Origin: Prevotella sp. UBA2711
Lineage (GTDB): Bacteria; Bacteroidota; Bacteroidia; Bacteroidales; Bacteroidaceae
DNA: 64,000 nt
Assembly (NCBI GenBank): GCA_002354095.1
Contig: DEKX01000048.1
Span: 17,145-81,144 of the forward strand
Reading direction: 5' to 3'
The position numbers and the translations under genes are program-made. This document shows, one piece after another, positions 43,867 through 52,485 of this stretch. The notes below the pieces were generated by a model. That model saw nothing but the letters and a program-made list of their open reading frames with translations, searched no databases and was not told where the DNA came from. Each line of letters opens with the position of its first letter. Position 1 is the first letter of the stretch.

Positions 43867-44147
43867 TAGACCCGTTGGCTGGCCTTCAGGTCGATGTGAA
43901 GAGCTTCGATGTGGGACGGATTGCCTCGGTGTATTTCGATTCAGAGGGTAACCGCTGCTGGACGAAGGCCTGGTTTAATGGGCGCGAGAAGGGTGAGCCG
44001 GCTATTGAGATAACCCGTAAGCTGGCTATAGCTTTTATCAGTGACCAGATCTCAAAGGATTCCTGGCTCACCCGTTTCTGGCCCAAACAGATGAGTGTCT
44101 ATCACAAGGCCATCGAGCAGACGCGACAACAGTTGCTGGGCCTATAA
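43863..44147 (+). CDS. Small hypothetical protein
   Basis: 94 residues, soluble. Overlaps the upstream gene by 4 nt (ATGA). No motif recognised; the charged C-terminus SKDSWLTRFWPKQMSVYHKAIEQTRQQ is helical. Probably an accessory of the neighbouring proteins. Confidence 0.55.
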   Translation: MIDPLAGLQVDVKSFDVGRIASVYFDSEGNRCWTKAWFNGREKGEPAIEITRKLAIAFISDQISKDSWLTRFWPKQMSVYHKAIEQTRQQLLGL

Positions 44148-44160
44148 TATATATATATGT

Positions 44161-45852
44161 ATGGATTTGCAGAATTTCATAGATGCGGAGTATTGTATCG
44201 ACAAATATTTCGATAAGCACCTGACGAAGCGGCTGGACTTCTATATTGACAGTCGAAACGCTGCCGTGGTGTCGGGGCGCTCTACGGGCTTTGGCCTGAC
44301 GAATGCCTTGGCTCCATCGGAGGACTATGCTACGAGTGTGACGCTAAATGTTCCTGCCAAGGACATCGAGAAGCTGGGTGCCGAGATGGCGCGGGACAAG
44401 CAGTTGAGCCACGACATCGAGGTGTTGGCAAAGGCTTGGCGCACGGCGGCAGTCGCTCAGGTGGGCGAGGTGCGGTATAAGCAGCTCTCAGAGAAGCTGG
44501 GTGGTGATCTTGCAATGGCGTATGTCAACCATCGGCTGACGATGCGGATGGTGGACTATGAGGTGGAGAAGACGCCAATCAAAGGCTCTGTGGATTATAT
44601 TCTCGACGAAGCCCGTCGCTCGTCGTTGTTGTCGTTTGTCAGTGCGCCGACTACCGAACTGCAGCAGTATATCGACAAGAAAATAGTGGAGCGGTATGAT
44701 CCAGGACTATTGGAGAAAGGAGCAGGTAAAGCCCTCGGTTCGCTGACGGATTTGACCCTGACGCTGCCTGTTACAGGCGTGAGTTCTTTTGCCGGACTGT
44801 CCAAATTTGTGGCGGTGGACTTGGGGCTTGGTTTAGCTGGTGATGCCTTGATGGGAAAATCGGGGCAGCAGATGGATGTCAGTCAGATGGTGAGTGTTGC
44901 ACTGTTTAGTTCCGATGTGGATGTACTGTCGGAGGCTCGCAAAGAGACGAGGGGTGTAAATCCCTATTCCAGCGAGGTAGTTAAAGCTACTGATAGCCAG
45001 TTGGGAAAGAAGATAGTGCATCATTCTGCGTCGCTTTTTGATGCGAAGGAACTGAAGCCGAAGTTAGGTCTTGGCGTTACTAAATTGCCTGAAATACCTG
45101 ATTATGCTACCGATTTACGTCGTGCAGGTGAAATGCACTTCGCCATTCGTGAGCATTTTGATAATCAGGAGGTTACTAAAGAATCGGAACAGAAACGTGA
45201 CATTTCTCAGAATGTGCAGCCTGCCGCCCAGCCCTTGCAGCAACAGTATGCGCCACAAAATGGGAACTTTTCTGTATCAGGCTGGGGAGGAATTTTCGAT
45301 TCTCTCGGACTGAATGGCTTTGGCGATGTCGGCAAGAACCTCGGTTATGTGTTAGCCATGCTGCCGGACATGCTTGTAGGTATGTTCACGGGTAAGTCGC
45401 GTAACCTGAAGTTTGGCGATAACATGATGCCGATAGCAGCCATCTTTGCGGGCATGTTCGTTAAGAATCCACTCCTGAAGATGCTGTTGGTGGGTCTGGG
45501 AGGTGCCAATCTACTGAATAAGGCTGGCCATGAAGCACTGGAGAATCGTGACGGGGTGAAGCCCCAACCTATCCGACAGTATCGCAAGTACGATGATGAA
45601 TCGCTCGATCTCCGTATCTCTCAGCCCGTCATGAAGGGCAATACCCTTGTGGTCACCATCGATAACATCCCTTCTGTGATCACCCTCAATGAAGATGCCG
45701 TTGATGCCTACTATCAGGGTGTACTACCCTTGAATACCCTCGCCAATGCTGTTCTCCGTAAATACGACGAGCAGCAGCGATCGATTCAGGAGAACTACGA
45801 CCGCCAAATGAAAGTAGAAGAGAGGCAGGAAAAGATGATAGGTATCAAATGA
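44161..45852 (+). CDS. Large hypothetical tra-operon protein
   Basis: 563 residues from the ATG at 44161; the open frame begins 66 nt earlier but that part overlaps the upstream gene. The N-terminal 330 residues are helical and charged. A Gln-rich segment (QPAAQPLQQQYAPQNG) precedes a membrane-like stretch (FAGMFVKNPLLKMLLVGLGGANLL). The tail is a charged helix. It ends the plus-strand operon. No family recognised. Confidence 0.65.
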   Translation: MDLQNFIDAEYCIDKYFDKHLTKRLDFYIDSRNAAVVSGRSTGFGLTNALAPSEDYATSVTLNVPAKDIEKLGAEMARDKQLSHDIEVLAKAWRTAAVAQVGEVRYKQLSEKLGGDLAMAYVNHRLTMRMVDYEVEKTPIKGSVDYILDEARRSSLLSFVSAPTTELQQYIDKKIVERYDPGLLEKGAGKALGSLTDLTLTLPVTGVSSFAGLSKFVAVDLGLGLAGDALMGKSGQQMDVSQMVSVALFSSDVDVLSEARKETRGVNPYSSEVVKATDSQLGKKIVHHSASLFDAKELKPKLGLGVTKLPEIPDYATDLRRAGEMHFAIREHFDNQEVTKESEQKRDISQNVQPAAQPLQQQYAPQNGNFSVSGWGGIFDSLGLNGFGDVGKNLGYVLAMLPDMLVGMFTGKSRNLKFGDNMMPIAAIFAGMFVKNPLLKMLLVGLGGANLLNKAGHEALENRDGVKPQPIRQYRKYDDESLDLRISQPVMKGNTLVVTIDNIPSVITLNEDAVDAYYQGVLPLNTLANAVLRKYDEQQRSIQENYDRQMKVEERQEKMIGIK

Positions 45853-45924
45853 AGTATGAATAAGAAAACTGGCGGTGCAACAACCATTGATAGGAAGTTA
45901 CACCGCCAATTCGTTAGCAATCTC

Positions 45925-46197
45925 TTATGCTGTCAGTCTTGTTTCAAATACCACGTTGTCGCCTTTCCTCAGTTGTAGTTGCAGGCAGGCATAGGCGTTA
46001 CGGTCTGCCAGTTGCTGAAGTTTCTCTCTGTTCTCGTCGTTGTCACGTATCATCGATGCGTAAATCAATCTTCCGGGGAAGAAACCGTCTAAGTCAAATG
46101 CCTTAAAGGTTCGCATCCATTTTGCTTTTGCGTAAACAAAACAAAGTTCTGAGATACGCACAAACTCTTGTGTTTGATTGTTTTCTTTCTGTATCAT
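45925..46197 (-). CDS. Small hypothetical protein
   Basis: 90 residues. FVRISELCFVYAKAKWMRTFKAFDLDGFFPGRLIYASMIRDNDENREKLQQL. Mixed alpha/beta, no signal or membrane helix. It is the last gene of a minus-strand operon of small genes that meets the tra operon tail to tail. Confidence 0.55.
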   Translation of the reverse strand: MIQKENNQTQEFVRISELCFVYAKAKWMRTFKAFDLDGFFPGRLIYASMIRDNDENREKLQQLADRNAYACLQLQLRKGDNVVFETRLTA

Positions 46198-46209
46198 AGT
46201 TGTATTGTG

Positions 46210-46614
46210 TTATGCTACTTTCCTTGAAAGCAGGGTTTCGTACTCACTGCGAACGGTCTCTTGGTCGTATTCCTCATTATCGAGCATGGGTAGATAGAAC
46301 TTTTCATCTTCTTCCCAAGGCTCATCTGTGATAGAGATATTCCTGTAAATAGAGCGGAAGGCCTTGACGATGCTGTCCCTTTCATCGTAATTGTTGTAGC
46401 CATCGAAGCATAGTTCTTTCGTCCAGAAATCGAAGGAGAAGGTAATCTGATTACGGTTGTCCATGTCTGAAATGGTCACATCTACGAAATCATGGGTGCC
46501 AGACTGCAAGGTGACTTTGTGGCCGTAGTATTCAAAGTAGTCGTTGTTGGGGCAGTCTTTGCTGGTAATCTTATCTACCAGCCTGTTGAGAAATCTGTAG
46601 GTTTTCTGTTTCAT
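46210..46614 (-). CDS. Small hypothetical protein
   Basis: 134 residues, acidic, with FSFDFWTKELCFDGYNNYDERDSIVKAFRSIYR. Length is close to the neighbour at 46672, but no shared motif is seen. Function unknown; position suggests element maintenance or defence evasion. Confidence 0.55.
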   Translation of the reverse strand: MKQKTYRFLNRLVDKITSKDCPNNDYFEYYGHKVTLQSGTHDFVDVTISDMDNRNQITFSFDFWTKELCFDGYNNYDERDSIVKAFRSIYRNISITDEPWEEDEKFYLPMLDNEEYDQETVRSEYETLLSRKVA

Positions 46615-46671
46615 AATAATAAGTCTTTATGTGGCAGGGACATCTGCGAGGACATCCCTGCCATAAGTTGT

Positions 46672-47073
46672 TTATACTCTGTTGAATTTTTCCTGTGAAT
46701 CGCGTATTGCTTTCTGGTGATATACCTTGTCATTCATGTCTGCAGGCTTTTCCACGAGTTCATCAATAACACTGCCAAGTGAGTCACAATAAATATCGCT
46801 CATGGTTTTCTTCACCTCTCGTCTGATATTGAGAAGTGTGATGATATATGCGTCGCTTGCTTCATCCAGGGAAACATACACCCAGCCCTTATGCACCATC
46901 CCGCTGACCCTGAGAATCAGTGTGGGCATATTATGGTAAAAAGCGTAGCATTTCTTGGATACTCCCCAACTCAGGAAAGTCATCATGTCGATTGACCAGA
47001 AGAGTTGCTTGTAAGCCTCGTTTGCCACTTCCCAACAGTGGTCGATGTCTTGTTTTGTTCTAACTGTTGCCAT
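46672..47073 (-). CDS. Small hypothetical protein
   Basis: 133 residues from the ATG at 47073. A longer frame to 47205 exists but its first 44 residues are Ser/Thr-rich and overlap the small gene at 47099, so they are excluded. The body is helical (VWxVANEAYKQLFWSIDMMTFLSWGVSKKCYAFYH). No motif recognised. Confidence 0.55.
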   Translation of the reverse strand: MATVRTKQDIDHCWEVANEAYKQLFWSIDMMTFLSWGVSKKCYAFYHNMPTLILRVSGMVHKGWVYVSLDEASDAYIITLLNIRREVKKTMSDIYCDSLGSVIDELVEKPADMNDKVYHQKAIRDSQEKFNRV

Positions 47074-47098
47074 AGTTGTATTACTTGTTTGTTGATAT

Positions 47099-47224
47099 TT
47101 ACCTCCAAATCTCGTTACGCTTGTCCTTTCGCTTGTATGCCTTGATCTTACGCCGGCACTCGAACAGGGGAGCGTCGTAGTTGATGATGAAGTCGTCGTT
47201 GTCAAAGAAGCCTATGAAAGCCAT
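47099..47224 (-). CDS. Very small protein of 41 residues
   Basis: An open frame from ATG 47224 to TAA 47099. It encodes acidic N-terminal residues (FFDNDDFIINYD), one cysteine and a basic tail (CRRKIKAYKRKDKRNEIWR). It is in line with the minus-strand operon and 25 nt before the next start. Too short to prove, but the layout favours a real gene. Confidence 0.4.
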   Translation of the reverse strand: MAFIGFFDNDDFIINYDAPLFECRRKIKAYKRKDKRNEIWR

Positions 47225-47516
47225 TTCTGTACTGGCTGTTTATATCCCGCCGCCTACGGTCTAATTGTTTGCAAATATTTATCGGCATGAGTGAACCTGA
47301 AGCCTTTTTGTTTTGTTCAAGTATCATGTGTCCGACCTGAACTTTTTTTTAGCATCGACAATCGGTCGCCTTATAGCCTTTTTCTTGCCTACTTAACAGG
47401 CCGAACCATCAAAGGGCATAGGGCAAGGAATTTGCTGGCATATTTTTCGGAATACATAGATTGTGCGCAATCTACGAAGGCTGCTGTAAAATATGCTACC
47501 AAATAGTACACGGTAC

Positions 47517-47547
47517 TTGACCATTGCCTGGGTTCGACCTACCTTTG
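47517..47547 (+). promoter_or_regulatory. Promoter in front of gene-free DNA
   Basis: TTGA (47517-47520) and TACCTTTG (47540-47547) form a strong Bacteroidota promoter, with 19 bp between. It reads plus-strand into about 700 nt with no convincing gene. The 225-bp stretch from 47291 to 47516 holds only a doubtful frame that starts with GTG. Confidence 0.6.
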
Positions 47548-47552
47548 CAAGA

Positions 47553-48240
47553 AAAAAGCGTCAATAAGGGGGCTGTATGATAGATGTAAGAATGGGAAGG
47601 GATGGACGTTAACATGAGCAATAAAAGAACCTTTGTTAAAGTCCGCAAGCATTTTCATGGTAGAAGTCAAGTAAAAAGAGACCTGTGAAAAGAAGGGTGG
47701 GGGAGAAGGATGATGCTCCACCGCATGGGCATAATGATGACTGATGCCTGACAGATTGAGAACCACAGCTGAAGGCTCGAAGCTCGCCGTAGATGCCCAG
47801 CCGTGCTTCTCCAAGCAGTCAGGTATGTGTCATCGCCCATGCTCCAGCTGGTAGTGTCCTGCTATCACTTTCAGCTCACAGCTGATACTGACAGCAGGAC
47901 TCTATCAGCAGGATGGAGTATCACCTTCTCGGGTGGGATAAGGTGTATGTCTCTGCGATGTAAGATAGCAGGGCAATGTGGATGATTCAAAAGGGTGGAT
48001 GCCACTGAGAATGCAAATGTTTCGCTGTCGCAATGGACTTGTACGGAAAGGCTCAGTGTCGGGTAGCCATCCTTGAACATTGTCAGACGGTGCTTCGTGA
48101 AGCAGGATAGGATGTGTACCTTGTGTACTCGTCCTATCAAGTCCGACATCGTTCAAGATAAAGATGACTGCCAGACTCTGTGGGTTTTCCAAAAGTACAA
48201 GTTCATCGACAGCGGAACGCATTCTTCGTGCCGTCCGCCC
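47553..48240 (+). ncRNA. Candidate long structured RNA
   Basis: The ORFs here are short, overlap each other on both strands, and none has a start context. Several stable stems are visible: GTCCTGCT (47856-47863) with AGCAGGAC (47893-47900), CACCTT (47922-47927) with AAGGTG (47940-47945), GCTTC/GAAGC (48092-48103), GATAGGA (48106-48112) with TCCTATC (48132-48138), and CCTGAC (47748-47753) with GTCAGG near 47818. A strong promoter lies upstream. A clear terminator was not found. This may be a long non-coding RNA, or a decayed gene. Confidence 0.4.
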
Positions 48241-48297
48241 TCGTCTTTGGTTCGTAGCAGTGTTTATATGATGGGGGAATATTGTAATTTTGTAGTA

Positions 48298-48927
48298 TTA
48301 CAATCGGGGTAATTTCTCCTCCAGTTCCTTTAGGAGTGCCAGGTCTTTTTTATATTGTTCAGATAGCGCTGAATCCTGGGCTACTTTGTCTTCAAGAATA
48401 TATTCTGCAGCCCGGACAGCACCCAAAATGGAATCGCCAGAAGCATTGGTTTCTTTGAGCCAGTCGAAGAACCGCTTCACCGACTCCTTTTGATATGCGG
48501 GAACTCGTACAGAGGCCATCTTTTCCTTACTCTTCGCTGGCTGTGCTTCCGAACTCTTCTTTTTCGTACTGCGATAGACGATATCCTTCTGCTCTTTCTC
48601 GTCGTAATAAGGCATGTGTTCAAAAAAGATCCAGCGTCCGCAAGTACAGATTTCCTCTGGCTTGTAGTGGTTGTACGAACTCATCTCGTCGTTCATCGCA
48701 TCTTTCTTCGATACGGCGTTCAGAGCCTTTACCACCTGCTCGTAATCTTTGTCAGAGGGCGTAATCACATCGTAGCCGTGTTCCTCGACCTGACGATAGA
48801 ACTCCTTCAGGCTTCTGTCCTGCAGACGATGTTGCGGAAGGGTCTCTACGTAGCTGTAGATAACCTTTCCACCCTCCCTGCAGACCGTGTAGAGTGTCAC
48901 GTACTTATCGAGTCTTCGATGCTTCAT
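48298..48927 (-). CDS. Hypothetical protein between two hairpin-rich regions
   Basis: 209 residues from the ATG at 48927. The -7 box TAATTTTG (minus strand, 48936-48943) is only 8 nt before that ATG, so the message may be leaderless; longer frames upstream overlap the promoter. The N-terminal half has a MKHRRLDKYVTLYTVC start, the middle has CTCGRW with two cysteines, and the region after residue 120 is Lys/Ser-rich. The end is helical. No family recognised. The ATTGTAAT/ATTACAAT repeat next to its stop could act as a terminator. Confidence 0.6.
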   Translation of the reverse strand: MKHRRLDKYVTLYTVCREGGKVIYSYVETLPQHRLQDRSLKEFYRQVEEHGYDVITPSDKDYEQVVKALNAVSKKDAMNDEMSSYNHYKPEEICTCGRWIFFEHMPYYDEKEQKDIVYRSTKKKSSEAQPAKSKEKMASVRVPAYQKESVKRFFDWLKETNASGDSILGAVRAAEYILEDKVAQDSALSEQYKKDLALLKELEEKLPRL

Positions 48928-49080
48928 ACTGAGTGCAAAATTACACATTTTTTCTGTAATGTGGCTACAGAATTGAGGAAAAAGTTCATAAAACGTGCAA
49001 ATCCGGCCAATAATCATTAAAGTGAGAAAGAATTTAGTGTATTGTTCCGTTAGGACATGTCGCAGTTGTGACGGGCATGC

Positions 49081-49338
49081 GGTGCAGCATACTGCCATGA
49101 GTGCAACAGGTTCTTACAGCGTAGGTCAGGGGATAGCATAGAAGCAAGTCGTGTCGTGCGTTCATCTACGGAACATTGTCAGTCGCTTTCTGCGGCTTGT
49201 CCCAGAAACGATGGATGTGCATTTCATGCTCTTCCATCGAGACCGATGACGTTTCGTGAAAAGATGTACCCGCGACTCAACGGCTTCTAAACGCCATCCC
49301 CTTACGCAAGAACCGCAGTCATAGCACTATGCTGCACC
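49081..49338. other. Gene-free hairpin-rich region with a long-range inverted repeat
   Basis: GGTGCAGCATA (49081-49091) and TATGCTGCACC (49328-49338) are perfect 11-bp inverted arms about 236 bp apart. Inside are CGATGGA (49209-49215) and TCCATCG (49233-49239). No ORF of note. The sequence GAACATTGTCAG (from 49171) also occurs in the gene-free region at 48074. It may be the outer stem of a structured RNA. Confidence 0.35.
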
Positions 49339-49399
49339 TTCAGAAGTCCGTCTCGGCGCGACAATAGTTGTTGTAGTTATCTATGAGAAATAAACAGGT

Positions 49400-50932
49400 T
49401 TAGTATCTCCTTGGCTGCTTGTAATGCACCTCGTAGATCTTATCAAAATACTTGTCCCAATTGCTTTCGCCTTGGCCAATCTTGAAACCATAGAACTTGG
49501 TGCCGGTGGCCTGATAGTCCTTGAACCGCTTCATCAGGTCTTCTGTGGTTCTGGGAATCAGGAAGTCGGTTATCCAAAGGACATCGGCATTCATGTATCT
49601 GTCTTCACCGTTGTCCAGCAGATAGAACGTCAGGTTCAGCATCTTCTGCGCATCAGTTCCTCCACCAAGGAAAGGGAAATAGCCTTTCTCGAAGTTCTCT
49701 GCATCTTCCTGTCTCAGGCCCATTCGTTCCATTGAGCGTTTCTTGCGCCTTGAACGAAGTTCTATCGGACGCACTCCGACGGAGAAGTCTATCAGGAAGC
49801 AGTCTCGATTAAGTCGTTCGGCTGTTTCCTCCAGTTTCGAAAGCAGTGATGCTTCTATCCTCTGCGGGACACCGTACATACTGGCAGAGCTGTCGACGCA
49901 GACAATCATCGGACCGCGACGGGTTGCACGCTCAGAGCGGAGCCGTCGTGAGGGCTTGCTGATTTCCGACTTGTAGCGGAATACCTGCAAACGGCTGGTG
50001 AGATATTTGCGGAGAAACACCCCTTCGAGTTCAGCATCGGAGTATTGTGCCAGTTCGAAGGGCATCAGGGCATTGAGGTCACGCCCGATGGTGACACCCT
50101 CGATGTCGCTGCCGGAAGAGTGCTCCAGCCGATGGCTCACGCCGGTCTGAACAGTCAGCCGTGCGCGTCCTTCCTCGTCCGGCAGCCTGCCCATTCGTTT
50201 GGCGACATCACCGATTTCAGGGTAGCGGTTTTGGATCTGCACGATGCTTAGATGCTTCTCAAACTCTGATTCCGTCCACGAGCCGTCCATCATCTCCCAG
50301 GCCTGCAGCAGCTGTTCCTCGGTGGCACCGTCGCTGCGCATACGGTTTTCGAGCTGGTTTAGCATCTGCTCGAAGTGGCCGGGGATGCCGCCACCTTTCG
50401 ACTCCACCTTCTTCGATGCCTGCTGGCGTGCTTTTTGGTCGAGCGCCCCTTGCCATTCGCGTTTCAGCCGTTCCCAGTTCTCAGGCCGTTGCCAGCCATT
50501 GTTTTTGAAACGGCGCTTCATGAAGTCAAGGTCGAACTCATCCTCATTGTATTTCTCGCCCAGCTGCTGAAGGAGCGACTGCCACGTGTCCTGCTTCTTC
50601 TGCATCGACCACTCCATCATCTTCTCCATCTGCGTCTGCTCGCCGATGGCCATTTGGTTGATGAACTTCTGGTCATGCAGACATTCGAGCACGAATCGTC
50701 CGACAACCTCGTAAAACACCTTCCCTGCCAACCGGCTGCCCAGTACCCGCGATTGGATGAGCGGGTCTTTCATCAGTCGTTGGAGATACAGGAGGATAGG
50801 GTCGTAGTTGATGGCGCGAGGGAAGTCCATCTGCACATTGGTCTCAAACTCGAACACGTCGCCATTGGTAACAAAGCGTTCGAGCATCGTCAAATAGTCA
50901 GTCGGAGAAAACCTCGCTACATCCATATACAA
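49400..50932 (-). CDS. viaA: VWA-domain protein, ViaA-like
   Basis: 510 residues. The N-terminal 320 are helical. The von Willebrand factor A domain begins with PMIVCVDSSASMYG (MIDAS DxSxS, near residue 345) and includes FPFLGGGTDAQKML and LWITDFLIP. E. coli ViaA is about 483 residues and pairs with the MoxR-type ATPase RavA. Here the ATPase gene is 3 nt upstream, so the pair is a RavA-ViaA system. In E. coli they act on respiratory complexes and membrane lipids; the role here is inferred. Confidence 0.85.
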   Translation of the reverse strand: MYMDVARFSPTDYLTMLERFVTNGDVFEFETNVQMDFPRAINYDPILLYLQRLMKDPLIQSRVLGSRLAGKVFYEVVGRFVLECLHDQKFINQMAIGEQTQMEKMMEWSMQKKQDTWQSLLQQLGEKYNEDEFDLDFMKRRFKNNGWQRPENWERLKREWQGALDQKARQQASKKVESKGGGIPGHFEQMLNQLENRMRSDGATEEQLLQAWEMMDGSWTESEFEKHLSIVQIQNRYPEIGDVAKRMGRLPDEEGRARLTVQTGVSHRLEHSSGSDIEGVTIGRDLNALMPFELAQYSDAELEGVFLRKYLTSRLQVFRYKSEISKPSRRLRSERATRRGPMIVCVDSSASMYGVPQRIEASLLSKLEETAERLNRDCFLIDFSVGVRPIELRSRRKKRSMERMGLRQEDAENFEKGYFPFLGGGTDAQKMLNLTFYLLDNGEDRYMNADVLWITDFLIPRTTEDLMKRFKDYQATGTKFYGFKIGQGESNWDKYFDKIYEVHYKQPRRY

Positions 50933-50935
50933 ATA

Positions 50936-52468
50936 TCACTCCTCCAGCTTCTCCATGTCCTGCCTGGTGTGGGCAATCTCCGTGAACAGGTTCTTGACAA
51001 ACTCGTCCACCTCTTTTTTATCGGCCTCCGACACGAAGATATTGCCGTGAATAGCGTCAGTCCGCTGGCGGATCTGCGTGCTCAGCTGTTCCAACTCCTC
51101 GTAGAAATCACGCCCTGATACGCTGCCTTTCTTGGTTGGTAGCGTCTGCTGTTCCCCACGTCCGAGCGTCTCGATATAGAACCGCACGCCGTTAATATAG
51201 ATGCACTCCTCGTCGCGCGTCAGATAGACTGAGCTGGCACCCCGTGGTGTGTCGCTACCGTCATACGTCCTGATGATGCTGCGCTGCAGATTGTTCGGGT
51301 CTTTGTAGATGATACCCGCCTGCCCCGCATTCTCTCGGCTCGCCTGTCTCATGTTCTGGTAGTCTGCCACCAAGACGTAGGTGTTGCCCGTGTCGTGGTC
51401 GAGCAGGTGGTAGTAATAGTTGTCGTATATCTTCTTGTTCGTGTCGAAGAGCTGCATGTTCTGGCGGGCGCGGTTCGTGGCACGGTGCTGACGGCTCACG
51501 CGGATGTCGTTCTCCAGGTTCTTCCGCAGACTGGCGAACTGCATCGTCAGGTCGTTATACAAGGCACGGATGACGATGGCCCTGATACCCTCGCACTCCT
51601 CCGGCTCCTGCCACAGACAGTTATAGACGGGCAACAAGTCGTCAGCCGTCACCTCTGTTCTATCATGAACGAAAGCCGACGTGCGCAGCAGACGGACAAT
51701 CTTCTTCCATCGGCGGTCGCTTACATAGACGTTGTGCCGCTCGTCGGTCTGGGCGATGGTGACGCTGCCCAGTGACTTGCGGATGACGTTGATGATGCGC
51801 AGCACTTCCTCCGAGACAGCCACCGTGTCGATGGCCTTGTTCCACAGGCAGTATTCCTCGTCCGTAATCTGTAGCCCGTCAGCTACCTCAATATCCCCGT
51901 CGGCAGTACTGTCGAGCAGCATGGCATTGAAGCTCTTCACGTCCTTGATGTTGCCGCACTCAATGCGGATGATGAAGCGATCCCACAGCGCCTCCAAGCC
52001 CTCGCCCTGCGTAGGCAGCTCATTGCTGGCCGCCAACAGCAGTTTCAGGGGCAGGTGAACCTCCGTGTCGCCATTGCGGAACAGTTTTTCGTTGATGACT
52101 GTCAGGAGTGTGTTCTGTATGGCAGGCCCGGCCTTCCATATCTCGTCGAGGAACACCACGTCAGCCGTTGGCAGATAACCCTCCGTGTTACGCTCGTATT
52201 TGTCCGCGTCCTTCAGTTTGCTGATGCTCACGGGGCCGAATATTTCGTCAGGCGTACTGAAGCGCGACATCAGATACTCGAACGACCGCGCATCCTTGAA
52301 CGCCAGTTTCAGCCTACGTGCCACCATCGACTTGGCCACACCCGGCGGGCCGAGCAATATCACGCTCTCCCCAGCCAGCGCCGCCATCAGCGAGAGCGAA
52401 AGCTCCGTTTCCTTCTCGTAGATGCCCTTGTTGATAGTCCCCAACAGGCTCAGAATCCTATCTTTCAT
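50936..52468 (-). CDS. ravA: MoxR-family AAA ATPase, RavA-like
   Basis: 510 residues. Walker A GPPGVAKS is at 40-47, Walker B VVFLDEIWKAG at about 104-113, sensor 1 LLLAASNELP, and a GLEALWDRF arginine-finger region. The C-terminal half is helical and basic, as in RavA (498 residues). Shares an operon with the VWA partner. Confidence 0.88.
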   Translation of the reverse strand: MKDRILSLLGTINKGIYEKETELSLSLMAALAGESVILLGPPGVAKSMVARRLKLAFKDARSFEYLMSRFSTPDEIFGPVSISKLKDADKYERNTEGYLPTADVVFLDEIWKAGPAIQNTLLTVINEKLFRNGDTEVHLPLKLLLAASNELPTQGEGLEALWDRFIIRIECGNIKDVKSFNAMLLDSTADGDIEVADGLQITDEEYCLWNKAIDTVAVSEEVLRIINVIRKSLGSVTIAQTDERHNVYVSDRRWKKIVRLLRTSAFVHDRTEVTADDLLPVYNCLWQEPEECEGIRAIVIRALYNDLTMQFASLRKNLENDIRVSRQHRATNRARQNMQLFDTNKKIYDNYYYHLLDHDTGNTYVLVADYQNMRQASRENAGQAGIIYKDPNNLQRSIIRTYDGSDTPRGASSVYLTRDEECIYINGVRFYIETLGRGEQQTLPTKKGSVSGRDFYEELEQLSTQIRQRTDAIHGNIFVSEADKKEVDEFVKNLFTEIAHTRQDMEKLEE

Positions 52469-52485
52469 TGTTTCCTATTATTATT

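Noticed and set aside
47521..47545. tRNA-like GGTTCGA T-arm motif
   Set aside because: The flanking stem does not pair and no cloverleaf can be drawn.
47291..48312. Several ORFs on both strands (71-105 codons)
   Set aside because: They overlap one another, have poor start context, and the composition is typical of spurious frames; the region is treated as non-coding.
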